Part shown: one piece after another, positions 17,113-25,316 of the stretch | Numbering within the stretch: the first letter of the stretch is position 1 | Layout: each line of letters opens with the position of its first letter | DNA from: Nitrogeniibacter aestuarii | GTDB taxonomy: Bacteria; Pseudomonadota; Gammaproteobacteria; Burkholderiales; Rhodocyclaceae | NCBI RefSeq assembly: GCF_017309585.1 | Contig: NZ_CP071321.1 | Coordinates: 372,001 to 436,000, forward strand | Reading direction: 5' to 3' | DNA: 64,000 nt | Notes under the pieces: generated by a model | What the model was told of the DNA's origin: nothing | Seen by the model: the letters and a program-made list of their open reading frames with translations, nothing else | Databases searched by the model: none | Program-made: the position numbers and the translations under genes

Positions 17113-18543
17113 ATGAAGCGCAGGCATGTCGCCGCCGCGGTGCTGGCGGTGCCCTTGCTGGTGGTGGTGATCGGGCTGTTCGTTGTGCTGGCCATGCCCG
17201 ACTGGCTCGACCGCATGCTGGCCCGGCAAGTGGGCAATCAGATCACGGGTGAGTTGAGTTTCGACCTGAGCACCCGAGCGCTCGGTGCTGCGCCGACCCT
17301 CGAAGCCGTCAATGTGCATTGGCGGCCGGCGAATGGCGAGCCGGGGCGCATCGATGTGGACCGACTGGTGGCACGCAGCAGCTGGACCGCCGGGCCGACC
17401 GGGACGCGCGCGCTGACGGTCGACCTTATCGGCGGCGAGGTCGAACTGCATCAACGGGCGGATGGCGGTTGGATCTTTCCAGAACGGGTGGCTGGTCCGG
17501 CCGGGGATCCAAGTACGTCGGCACCGTTCGTGACGCTCGACAGACTCACGCTCGCCGACGTGAAACTCAAGCTCATACCCCATGATGCGCCGCCGATCGA
17601 GGGGCTCGTGCGCGAGGGCAGCATCGTGGCCAGCGGCGACCGCTGGCGGATCGATCTGGCGGGCGCAGGCCGCCGAGAGGCGCTCGGGGGCGACGGACAG
17701 CTGACATCCGGTCTGCACATCGAGGGCGAGGCTATCCGGCTCGATGAGATAGGGTTTCATGGTGAGGTCGGGTATGGCGGTACGCAGATCGAGGTGCCGC
17801 AGCTGACGGTTGGGGCGATCCGGTTGGCTGATGGCCGATTTGCGCTCACGGGCCTGTCCGGCCAGGTGACACTGAGGCACGGCGCTGAAGCGGGCACCCT
17901 GAGCCTCAGTGTTTCCGTGCCCGCCATCGAGGGGGCGCCCGACGCTTGGTCAGGGCGGGTGGGGCCTGTGGAGGCTCGTCTCGAGGGTGCGTATGCCTCG
18001 CGGCTGACACTTGATGAGATGGCGGTCAGCGGCGATTCGGCCGCATTGCGTGTGACGCCCTTGCGGGCCCACCTGACTGCCACGACGCCGCAGGGGGAGG
18101 TCGAGCTGCGCACCGGGTCGGGCGCGGTCGCCTATGCCATACAAGAGGGCGTGGTCGCCGTCGATGGGCTCAGCCTGACCGCCCAGGTGCCCGATCCAGC
18201 CCGGGCCGGCGCGCGCGTGTCGGTCACCGCTGAATTGACCGGCACCCTCATGCCCGACGGCCCCGAGGCGCAGGGGGTGGTGACTGCGCATGCCGAGGGC
18301 AGTACGCTGAACGGCGCGCTCACGTATTCGGCCGAGGCGAGCCCGCCATGGCGACTCGATGCAACCGTCGATCAGCTCGATCTGGACCGGTGGACACCGC
18401 CGCCCGCCACGGATGGCGACACCGAGGTGGCACTCGACGTATGGCGCGACTGGCCGGTGCTGCTGGATTTGCGCGTGGGCCGGCTGACCTGGCAGGGGAT
18501 GGTGGCCCGTGATGCCGAGGTGAGGCTTGGCGATCCCGAATGA
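17113..18543 (+). CDS. AsmA-like protein, apparently C-terminally truncated
   Basis: 476 residues: an N-terminal membrane helix (about 7-28), then a long beta-rich periplasmic region resembling the AsmA family (bridge-like lipid transporters or envelope assembly factors). AsmA homologues usually run 600 residues or more and end in a conserved C-terminal domain. Here the frame stops just after V-G-R-L-T-W-Q-G-M-V-A-R-D-A-E-V-R-L, where that domain normally begins, and no continuation is found in the other frames before the next gene. It starts 22 bp after the CHASE2 kinase and is probably in its operon. Family assignment rests on overall pattern rather than a catalytic motif. Confidence 0.65.
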   Translation: MKRRHVAAAVLAVPLLVVVIGLFVVLAMPDWLDRMLARQVGNQITGELSFDLSTRALGAAPTLEAVNVHWRPANGEPGRIDVDRLVARSSWTAGPTGTRALTVDLIGGEVELHQRADGGWIFPERVAGPAGDPSTSAPFVTLDRLTLADVKLKLIPHDAPPIEGLVREGSIVASGDRWRIDLAGAGRREALGGDGQLTSGLHIEGEAIRLDEIGFHGEVGYGGTQIEVPQLTVGAIRLADGRFALTGLSGQVTLRHGAEAGTLSLSVSVPAIEGAPDAWSGRVGPVEARLEGAYASRLTLDEMAVSGDSAALRVTPLRAHLTATTPQGEVELRTGSGAVAYAIQEGVVAVDGLSLTAQVPDPARAGARVSVTAELTGTLMPDGPEAQGVVTAHAEGSTLNGALTYSAEASPPWRLDATVDQLDLDRWTPPPATDGDTEVALDVWRDWPVLLDLRVGRLTWQGMVARDAEVRLGDPE

Positions 18544-18645
18544 TCGAGAAAAGAACGATCGGTTTATTCTTGAGCGGATCGTGTTAGAGTCGAATCAAAC
18601 GCGCGCCGAACACCCGGTAGCGCGACTCACAACGAGGAGACCTTC

Positions 18646-19617
18646 ATGAGCTTGCCTGCTGCCTTTGCCGGGTGCATGCGCCTGCCGGCCATCGCTGCCC
18701 CCATGTTTCTTGTGTCCGGCCCCGAACTGGTGATCAACACATGTACAGCCGGTGTGGCGGGCACGTTTCCGGCGCTCAATGCACGCACCCCCGAACGGCT
18801 CGACGAATGGCTCGGTGCCATCGACGCCGCGCTGGACGCCCGGCGGGCCACCGGGCCGGACGCCTTGTGCGCCCCCTACGGGGTCAATCTGATCCTTCAC
18901 CCGAGCAATCCGCGCGTTCAGCCGGATCTGGCCTTGCTGGTCAAGCACAGGACGCCGTTCGTGATCACCAGCCTGGGCAACCCCGCGCCGGTGGTGGAGG
19001 CGGTGAAGTCTTATGGAGGGCTGGTGTTCTCCGATGTCGTGCACGCATACCACGCGAAAAAGGCGGCCGCCGCCGGGGTGGACGGCATCATCGCGGTGGG
19101 GGGCGGTGCCGGCGGGCATGCCGGCACGCAGAACCCCTTCAGCCTGGTGCGCGAGATTCGGGAATTCTGGGACGGCACACTGATTCTGGGCGGGGCGATT
19201 TCCGATGGCGCCAGCGTGCGTGCGGCCGAAGTGCTGGGGGCCGATCTGGCCTACATGGGCACCCGCTTCATCGCCACCCGCGAAGCGATGGCTGACGAGG
19301 CCTACAAGCAGATGATCATCGACAGCACACCCAAGGACATCGTCTACACCGATGCCATCTCTGGTACCAACGCCAACTTTCTGTGGCCGAGTCTTGAGAA
19401 GGGCGGCTACGACCGCGAGGCACTGTCGCTCAATGTCGGCAAGGGCAAGCTCAAGCCGATCGCCGATGAGGCCAAGGCCTGGCGCGATTTCTGGAGCGCC
19501 GGCCACGGGGTGGCGACCATCCATGATGCGCCACCGGTGGCCGAGCTGATTGCCCGTCTGGGCGAGGAATACGACGCCGCCTGCGCGATGGGCAAGAGCG
19601 GCGTCTGCAAAGGCTGA
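18646..19617 (+). CDS. Nitronate monooxygenase family flavoprotein
   Basis: FMN-dependent TIM-barrel enzyme of the 2-nitropropane dioxygenase / nitronate monooxygenase family, oxidising alkyl nitronates such as propionate-3-nitronate. Seen in 323 residues: an early A-P-M-F strand, G-V-N-L and the phosphate-binding G-G-G-A-G-G-H-A-G, then G-G-A-I-S-D-G and G-A-D-L-A-Y-M-G-T-R-F. A strong ribosome site (CGAGGAGA) precedes the ATG and an AT-rich promoter-like stretch lies at 18544-18600. Some relatives are enoyl-ACP reductases (FabK) or dehydrogenases, so the substrate is not certain. A second family member lies at 48407-49651. Confidence 0.85.
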   Translation: MSLPAAFAGCMRLPAIAAPMFLVSGPELVINTCTAGVAGTFPALNARTPERLDEWLGAIDAALDARRATGPDALCAPYGVNLILHPSNPRVQPDLALLVKHRTPFVITSLGNPAPVVEAVKSYGGLVFSDVVHAYHAKKAAAAGVDGIIAVGGGAGGHAGTQNPFSLVREIREFWDGTLILGGAISDGASVRAAEVLGADLAYMGTRFIATREAMADEAYKQMIIDSTPKDIVYTDAISGTNANFLWPSLEKGGYDREALSLNVGKGKLKPIADEAKAWRDFWSAGHGVATIHDAPPVAELIARLGEEYDAACAMGKSGVCKG

Positions 19618-19656
19618 CTGCGGGCCCGGCGGTGTGCCCGCCGGGCGGACGCTGGA

Positions 19657-21090
19657 TCAGCGGCCCGGGTTGAAGGGCTTGTCGTTGACCGTGAGCTGAC
19701 CCTGTTTGAAGGCGAAGCGCGCCTTGATGAGGCCGTCGGCGCGGTCGATGTAGCCTTGTGACTCGAACTGCTGCAGCTGGGCATCGAGCTGGGCGTTGAC
19801 CATGGCCACCTGTTCGTCGGTGAGGGTGGCCTCCGGGTCCATCATGGCCAGCTGGCTCTGGGTGCGGTTGAGCATCATCTCGCGCATCATCTGCTCGGGC
19901 AGTGCCAGGCTGCCACTGGCCTGCAGCTTGCCGATCATGATCATGGGGTTGCCCGCCTCTTCGGGCTGGAGCCCCGGCAGGCTGGCGCGTGCCTGGACGA
20001 GGGCTTCGCCGCTGGGAGTGTTGAAGCTCAGGCGGTCGAGCTTGAGCACCGGATCATGCTGCAGCAGGGCCATGGCGGGGCCGGCCATTGCCGACATGGC
20101 CATGGCCGGGTCGCCCTTGCCCATGAACATGCTCGGGTCCGAATACATCTCCATCATCCGCTTGTACAGCTCGGAGACGGTGCGCGCGTGCAGGTGTTCG
20201 AGTGAAAAATCGTAGTGGGCCGGGCCGAAGTTGAAGTCGCCCACCTGCACCACCTGGGCACTGATCCTGGCACCGAGGTCGAGGAAGTCGTCCTTCAGCG
20301 GGGCACTGATGTCGTAGCTCACATCCTTGAGGCTGACCGGTTCGCCCTCGAGCTCCGGGCCGCTGATCGACACGGTGCCGACGGTGAAATTCTGGGTGCC
20401 CGCAAACAGGAAGGGGTCGTCTTCGAAGACACGGGTCTGGTCGGCGGCCAGGGTCATGCCGGTCATGACCATGTGCACGCCCTTGCCGTCGAGGATTTCC
20501 AGCTTCGGTGCGGTGCCGTTCATGGTGTAGTGGGACATGTCGGCCGCAAAGTCGATGTTCACGTCGAGGCCTTCCCAGGCCATGTGACCCGGCTCGCCGC
20601 CGTCCACCGCCAGCAGCGGTGCCGACAGGGCCGGGCTCTTCACGGCGCTCGAGCCGCTGCCATTGAATTTCACGACGGTATGCGCGGTCAGTGGCTTGGC
20701 GTCGCCGAAGAGCTTGCGTGCTTCTTCCTGCGCCGTTTCCGGAATCACCAGCTCACTGTCGATCACGGCGGCCGAGAGGCCGGCCACGAACGGGCCATGC
20801 GAGATGGCGGAATTGAAGGTCAGCTGCAGCGGCTCAGGTGCCTCCACGCCTTCGGGCATGTCGCCGGCCATGGAACGCATCATGTCGCCGAACACTTCGA
20901 TGGTGACACTCTCGTTGGCGGAAAAGACACCGCGCTCGTAGGTGCGTTGCACGACCTTGATGAACGGATTGGCGTCGAGCTGGGCGTACTGCTGATCCAG
21001 GTTCGACTGAACCTGTTTGCCCAGGTACCAGCTGGTGGCCGGGTAGGCGATGACGGGGAGGGCGAGAACGGCAAGCCAGGTTTTTTTCAT
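19657..21090 (-). CDS. DUF945 (YdgA-like) family protein
   Basis: 477 residues matching the YdgA/DUF945 family of unknown function. Seen: a single N-terminal membrane helix (about 4-22) with the conserved following G-K-x-x-x-x-x-L-D-Q-Q-Y, then a long beta-rich periplasmic domain, and a C-terminal region with Met-rich helices near 330-420. The chosen start (21090) begins M-K-K-T-W directly before the helix; an in-frame start 11 codons upstream is less likely. It converges on the nitronate monooxygenase gene and appears monocistronic. Confidence 0.8.
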   Translation of the reverse strand: MKKTWLAVLALPVIAYPATSWYLGKQVQSNLDQQYAQLDANPFIKVVQRTYERGVFSANESVTIEVFGDMMRSMAGDMPEGVEAPEPLQLTFNSAISHGPFVAGLSAAVIDSELVIPETAQEEARKLFGDAKPLTAHTVVKFNGSGSSAVKSPALSAPLLAVDGGEPGHMAWEGLDVNIDFAADMSHYTMNGTAPKLEILDGKGVHMVMTGMTLAADQTRVFEDDPFLFAGTQNFTVGTVSISGPELEGEPVSLKDVSYDISAPLKDDFLDLGARISAQVVQVGDFNFGPAHYDFSLEHLHARTVSELYKRMMEMYSDPSMFMGKGDPAMAMSAMAGPAMALLQHDPVLKLDRLSFNTPSGEALVQARASLPGLQPEEAGNPMIMIGKLQASGSLALPEQMMREMMLNRTQSQLAMMDPEATLTDEQVAMVNAQLDAQLQQFESQGYIDRADGLIKARFAFKQGQLTVNDKPFNPGR

Positions 21091-21207
21091 GGGTACTCGA
21101 TCGGTCTGGTTTGTGGCCGGCATCTGCGTGCCGGCCGGGAACGGATCAGAGTATAGCGGCTGATGAGCGTATTACCGTGTCATTCGGCCCTTTGTCGATG
21201 CCGCTGG

Positions 21208-22140
21208 TCAGCCGGCAAAGGCTGCACTGATGGCCGCCACATGGCGATGATCGGTCCCGCAGCAGCCGCCGATCACGCGCAGCGCCGGCAGTTCGGTGCG
21301 CAACTGTTCGTAGTCCAGCGCCAGGGCGTGGGGATCACCGGCATCGAGTTCGGTGGCCGCGTCCAGCTCGGCATGGCTCCGGCAGGAGGCGTTGGCGCGC
21401 AGCCCGCGAATGCGCAGATGCCAGCCCGAGCTGTCTTCCAGCACATGACGGAAGTGGCTCGGATGGGCGCAGTTGATCATGTAGTAGGCCGGGCCGCCGT
21501 CGGTGGCGGCATCCACCCGGGCAATCGCTTCGCCGAGGGCTTCGCCTGAGGGCAGGCGCCCGTCCGTTTCCACCGTGAAGGACATCACTGCGGGCATGCG
21601 ACAGCCGTGCGCGGCCCGCACGATACCGATGGCTTCATTGCTGTAACCGATGGTGTAGGCGCTGATCAGGTCGGCACCCGCCGCGGCCAGGCTGGCCACC
21701 TGCGTGCTGTGATAGCGCTCGGCTTGCTCGGCGCTCATCACGGCGTCGAGCACGTAGCCATCGCCGCGCGGGCCGATGTTTCCGCCGACCACATGGGGCC
21801 GGTCGCTATCGGGCATCAGGTCACGCAGCCAGCGCACCGCATATCGATTGACGCGGTCGAGCTCGGCTGGCGAATAGCCGAGCATGGGCCCCCAGTCGGC
21901 ATGGGCGCGCCAGGTGGGTGTTTCAAGTAGCAGACCGCGGCCGTTGGCCTCGGCCAGTGCGATGTAACGGCGGTAGTAGCGGGCGAGCTGTTCGCGGCCC
22001 TCGGGCGTGTCCAGCAGGGGAAAGGCGGCGAAGGCCGGCAGGTCGATCCCTTCGTGGAAGACCAGCGTGGTTTCGAGTCCGCCGTCGGTGAGGATGGCGC
22101 GGCCGTTGAGGAAATCGAATGTGTGGTTTTGCGTCGTCAT
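21208..22140 (-). CDS. Homocysteine S-methyltransferase family protein
   Basis: 310-residue TIM-barrel protein. Zinc-ligand cysteines of the pfam02574 family are visible: one in I-N-C-A-H-P (about 219) and the pair in I-G-G-C-C-G-T-D near the C-terminus (about 291-292). The N-terminus L-T-D-G-G-L-E-T-T-L is also typical. Members move a methyl group from S-methylmethionine, betaine or a similar donor to homocysteine. GGAG lies before the ATG. It is divergent from a GlxA-type regulator with a 120-bp shared region, so that protein is the likely regulator. The methyl donor cannot be told. Confidence 0.88.
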   Translation of the reverse strand: MTTQNHTFDFLNGRAILTDGGLETTLVFHEGIDLPAFAAFPLLDTPEGREQLARYYRRYIALAEANGRGLLLETPTWRAHADWGPMLGYSPAELDRVNRYAVRWLRDLMPDSDRPHVVGGNIGPRGDGYVLDAVMSAEQAERYHSTQVASLAAAGADLISAYTIGYSNEAIGIVRAAHGCRMPAVMSFTVETDGRLPSGEALGEAIARVDAATDGGPAYYMINCAHPSHFRHVLEDSSGWHLRIRGLRANASCRSHAELDAATELDAGDPHALALDYEQLRTELPALRVIGGCCGTDHRHVAAISAAFAG

Positions 22141-22260
22141 GGATGGGTTCTCCGTGGTCTTTTGTGTGGTCGCGTGTCGTTGACCCGCGGTGAGGCAAAG
22201 GTAGTCCGCAGGTGTGCGGCTGACTAAAGTGGAAAGAGTCAAAAAGAGGACGATTCGGCC

Positions 22261-23313
22261 ATGGATGTGACAAAACACCCGATTCAGGTGGCGCTCATCG
22301 CCACGCCGGAGGCCACGGCTTCGACCCTGTACGGGATGTATGACCTGCTCAAGGCACCGGGGCGGGACTGGGCCCTGGTGACCACCGGAGCACCCGGCGA
22401 CAGCTTGCTTGCGCCGATGGTGGTCAGCGCTGACGGCCAGCCGGTGGTGGCGGCCAATGGGGTCACCATCGTGCCGGACGGCTCGCTGGCGGACTGTCCG
22501 GACCCGGCCGTGATCTGCGTGCCCGATCTGTTCGTGGCACCGGGCGAAGCCCTGGCGGGGCGCTTTGACGCCGTGATCGGCTGGATGCGCGAGTGTTTCG
22601 AGCGTGGGACCATGATTGCCTCGGCGTGTTCGGGGGCCTTGTTGCTGGGCGAGGCCGGGTTGCTGCGCGGTCAGGACGCCACCACTCACTGGGCCTATTG
22701 CGATGCCATGGCGCAGCAGTACCCGGGCGTGCGGGTGCTGGAGCGTCAGGCGCTGGTGGCCTCGGGCGACGGCCAGCGGCTGATCATGGCCGGCGGTGGC
22801 ACCACCTGGATCGACCTCACGCTCTACATCATTTCGCGGCTGGTCTCGGTGGACGAGGCCATGCATGTGGCGCGCATCTACATGGTCAACTGGCACGATT
22901 TCGGCCAGCAGCCGTATGCCCGGCTGGCACGCGCCTCGCAAAGCGGTGACCGGCTCATCGCCGATGCCCAGGTGTGGATCGCCGACAACTACCGGCAGCC
23001 GGCCCCGGTCAAGGCCATGATCGAGCGTGCCGGCATTCCCGAGCGCTCGTTCAAGCGCCGCTTTGCGCAGGCGACCGGCATGTCGCCGCTCGAATACATC
23101 CATACCCTTCGTCTGGAAGACGCGAAGCAACTGCTCGAAGCCAGCGGCGATTCGGTCGAGGCCATTGCCGTGGAGGTCGGCTATGAAGACGCCAGTTTCT
23201 TCAGCCGCCTGTTCCGCCGCAAGGTGGGGATCACGCCGGCCCAGTACCGGCGCAAGTTCGGTGGCATGCGCCGCGCGCTTTCGCCCGGGCGGGCAGCGCA
23301 TGAGGTAGGCTAG
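22261..23313 (+). CDS. GlxA-type AraC family transcriptional regulator
   Basis: 350 residues. The N-terminal DJ-1/PfpI-like (class I glutamine amidotransferase fold) domain (about 8-195) includes the nucleophile-elbow-like A-S-A-C-S-G-A-L-L-L. The C-terminal AraC domain (about 235-335) has two helix-turn-helices and the signature V-A-x-E-V-G-Y-E-D-A-S-F-F-S-R-L-F-R-R-K-V-G-I-T-P-x-Q-Y-R. Relatives such as GbdR and CdhR regulate betaine, carnitine or arginine catabolism. Being divergent from a homocysteine methyltransferase, it may control use of a methylated amine, which is inference. AGAGGA lies 10 bp before the ATG. Confidence 0.9.
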   Translation: MDVTKHPIQVALIATPEATASTLYGMYDLLKAPGRDWALVTTGAPGDSLLAPMVVSADGQPVVAANGVTIVPDGSLADCPDPAVICVPDLFVAPGEALAGRFDAVIGWMRECFERGTMIASACSGALLLGEAGLLRGQDATTHWAYCDAMAQQYPGVRVLERQALVASGDGQRLIMAGGGTTWIDLTLYIISRLVSVDEAMHVARIYMVNWHDFGQQPYARLARASQSGDRLIADAQVWIADNYRQPAPVKAMIERAGIPERSFKRRFAQATGMSPLEYIHTLRLEDAKQLLEASGDSVEAIAVEVGYEDASFFSRLFRRKVGITPAQYRRKFGGMRRALSPGRAAHEVG

Positions 23314-23341
23314 GCGGATCGACATCGAACGCCCACTGCCC

Positions 23342-23956
23342 ATGAGCAACCCCAAGACCATCGCAGTTGCCCTTACCGGCGCCTCCGGCATGCCCTACGG
23401 CGTGCGCCTGATCGAGACCTTGCTCTCGGCCGGACATCGCGTGTGGTTGCTCTATTCCCAGGTGGCGCAGATCGTCGCGCAGCAGGAGATGGACTGGAAG
23501 CTGCCTTCGCGACCCGCTGAAGTGGAAGCCGAGTTGAGTGAGCGCTTCGGGGCAGCCGAAGGACAACTGCGCGTGTTCGGCCGTGAAGAATGGTTTGCCC
23601 CGCCGGCCTCGGGCTCCAATCCGCCCGATGCCATGGTGGTGTGTCCGTGCACCATGGGCACGCTGGCCTCCATTGCGCAGGGGCTGAGCGCCAACCTCAT
23701 TGAGCGTGCGGCCGATGTGGTCATCAAGGAAGGCCGCAAGCTGGTCCTGGTGCCGCGCGAAACGCCGTTCTCGGCCATCCACCTGGAGAACATGCTGAAA
23801 CTGGCGCGGCTGGGCGTCTGCATTCTGCCGGCCAATCCGGGGTTTTACACACGCCCCAAATCGGTGCAGGATCTGGTGGACTTTGTCGTCGCGCGGGTGC
23901 TGGATCAACTGGGCGTTGAACACTCGCTCGCCCCCCGCTGGGGGGAAAGCGAGTGA
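23342..23956 (+). CDS. ubiX: Flavin prenyltransferase UbiX
   Basis: Makes prenylated FMN, the cofactor of UbiD-type decarboxylases in ubiquinone synthesis or aromatic degradation. 204 residues with N-terminal A-L-T-G-A-S-G-M-P-Y-G, V-V-C-P-C-T-M-G-T-L-A-S-I-A-Q-G-L-S-A-N-L-I-x-R-A-A-D-V, the basic motif L-V-L-V-P-R-E-T-P-F-S-A-I-H-L-E-N-M-L, and P-A-N-P-G-F-Y. It begins 28 bp after the GlxA-type regulator on the same strand; whether this is one transcript is unclear. No ubiD is in the window. Confidence 0.95.
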   Translation: MSNPKTIAVALTGASGMPYGVRLIETLLSAGHRVWLLYSQVAQIVAQQEMDWKLPSRPAEVEAELSERFGAAEGQLRVFGREEWFAPPASGSNPPDAMVVCPCTMGTLASIAQGLSANLIERAADVVIKEGRKLVLVPRETPFSAIHLENMLKLARLGVCILPANPGFYTRPKSVQDLVDFVVARVLDQLGVEHSLAPRWGESE

Positions 23957-24102
23957 AATCAGCCCTTTCCTGAGGGCACTCGCCGGTGGCCTGGCTACGG
24001 GGGTGCGAATGGCACCAAACCTGCTTCATTGATTTACTGAACAAACGCCTGTGCCGTACCGCCGAGGTGGCGGTATAAGGGATTTCCACAGGCGCAGACG
24101 CG

Positions 24103-24132
24103 TTGTCACGGTTTTGTCACCCTGTTTATAGT
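24103..24132 (+). promoter_or_regulatory. Putative sigma-70 promoter of the aap operon
   Basis: TTGTCA (24103-24108) and TATAGT (24127-24132) with an 18-bp spacer, about 80 bp upstream of the binding-protein start. Hexamers are close to consensus; not tested. Confidence 0.55.
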
Positions 24133-24215
24133 GTTCGCTGGCCGGCCCTGACCGTGCCGCACATAAAACAGAGTGATTGATCTCTCAATCGATCCAAGCA
24201 GGAGGAGCTGTTCAC

Positions 24216-25241
24216 ATGAAGATGCAACGGGTTTCCGTATTGGCCGCAGTGGCCGCCGCCGGGATGATGGTCATGGGCTCTGCCCAGGCCGGCGCGACCT
24301 TCGACGCTGTCAAGAAGCGTGGCAAGCTGGTGTGTGGCGTGACGACCGGTCTGCCCGGCTTCTCGGCACCGGACGAAAAGGGCAACTGGACGGGTATCGA
24401 TGTGGATACCTGCCGCGCCGTGGCCGCAGCCATGTTCGGCGATGCCACCAAGGTGGACTTCAAGCCGCTGACCGCCAAAGAGCGCTTCACCGCGCTGCAG
24501 TCCGGCGAGATCGACATGCTCTCTCGCAACACCACCTGGACCTTCACCCGCGACACCAGCCTGGGCCTGAACTTCACCGGCGTGAACTACTACGACGGTC
24601 AGGGCTTCCTGGTGAGCAAGAAGCTGGGCGTGAAGAGCGCGCTGGAATTGTCCGGCGCGGCCATCTGTATTCAGGCCGGCACCACCACCGAACTGAACCT
24701 GGCCGATTACTTCCGCGCCAACAAGATGGAATACACCGCCATCACCTATGACACCTCGGAAGAGACCATCAAGGGCTTCGAGGCCGGTCGTTGCGATGTG
24801 CTGACCTCCGACCAGTCGCAGCTCTACGGCCTGCGTACCAAGCTGCCCGATCCGGAAAGCGCCGTGGTGCTGCCGGAAGTCGTCTCCAAAGAACCGCTCG
24901 GCCCGGTCGTGCGCCAGGGGGATGACGAGTGGTTCAACGTGGTTCGCTGGGCGCTGTTCGCGCAGCTCAACGCCGAGGAACTGGGCGTGACCTCCAAGAA
25001 CGTGGACGAGATGGTCAAGAGTGCCGACCCCGGCATCAAGCGACTGCTCGGCGGCGAGGCCGGCTTCGGCAAGTTCCTGGGCCTGGACGACAAGTGGGCC
25101 TACTACATCGTCAAGCACGTGGGTAACTATGGCGAGATGTTCGAGCGCAACGTCGGTCAGGGTAGCCCGCTGAAGATTTCCCGAGGCCTCAACGCCTTGT
25201 GGAACAAGGGCGGCATTCAGTACGCACCGCCGGTTCGCTAA
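24216..25241 (+). CDS. aapJ: General L-amino-acid ABC transporter, periplasmic binding protein AapJ
   Basis: 341-residue solute-binding protein with a signal peptide (about 1-24, cleavage after A-Q-A). Residues are typical of family 3 amino-acid binding proteins: G-V-T-T-G-L-P-G-F, G-N-W-T-G-I-D-V-D-T-C-R-A-V-A-A-A, R-F-T-A-L-Q-S-G-E-I-D-M-L-S-R-N-T-T-W-T, and the late K-E-P-L-G-P-V-V-R-Q-G-D-D-E-W. The last patterns are specific to the AapJ/BztA branch, which carries a broad range of L-amino acids. GGAGGA precedes the ATG. First gene of aapJQMP; a hairpin after it probably keeps its expression above that of the permease genes. Confidence 0.95.
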   Translation: MKMQRVSVLAAVAAAGMMVMGSAQAGATFDAVKKRGKLVCGVTTGLPGFSAPDEKGNWTGIDVDTCRAVAAAMFGDATKVDFKPLTAKERFTALQSGEIDMLSRNTTWTFTRDTSLGLNFTGVNYYDGQGFLVSKKLGVKSALELSGAAICIQAGTTTELNLADYFRANKMEYTAITYDTSEETIKGFEAGRCDVLTSDQSQLYGLRTKLPDPESAVVLPEVVSKEPLGPVVRQGDDEWFNVVRWALFAQLNAEELGVTSKNVDEMVKSADPGIKRLLGGEAGFGKFLGLDDKWAYYIVKHVGNYGEMFERNVGQGSPLKISRGLNALWNKGGIQYAPPVR

Positions 25242-25248
25242 AGCGACA

Positions 25249-25282
25249 AAAGGGCTGGTGACCTTCAGGGCACCAGCCCTTT
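25249..25282 (+). terminator. Intra-operon hairpin between aapJ and aapQ
   Basis: 12-bp inverted repeat AAAGGGCTGGTG / CACCAGCCCTTT with a 10-nt loop, ending in only three T. This placement, between a binding-protein gene and its permease genes, is classic for partial termination or 3'-end protection that raises binding-protein output. Confidence 0.75.
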
Positions 25283-25316
25283 TACCATCCACCTGATCCA
25301 TCGCCAGAGCGACTCG

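Noticed and set aside
14901..17237. Long minus-strand open frame (778 codons) opposite the CHASE2 kinase
   Set aside because: It is the complement of a gene with clear kinase motifs; its own translation is His/Arg/Gly-rich without domains, typical of an antisense frame in GC-rich DNA.
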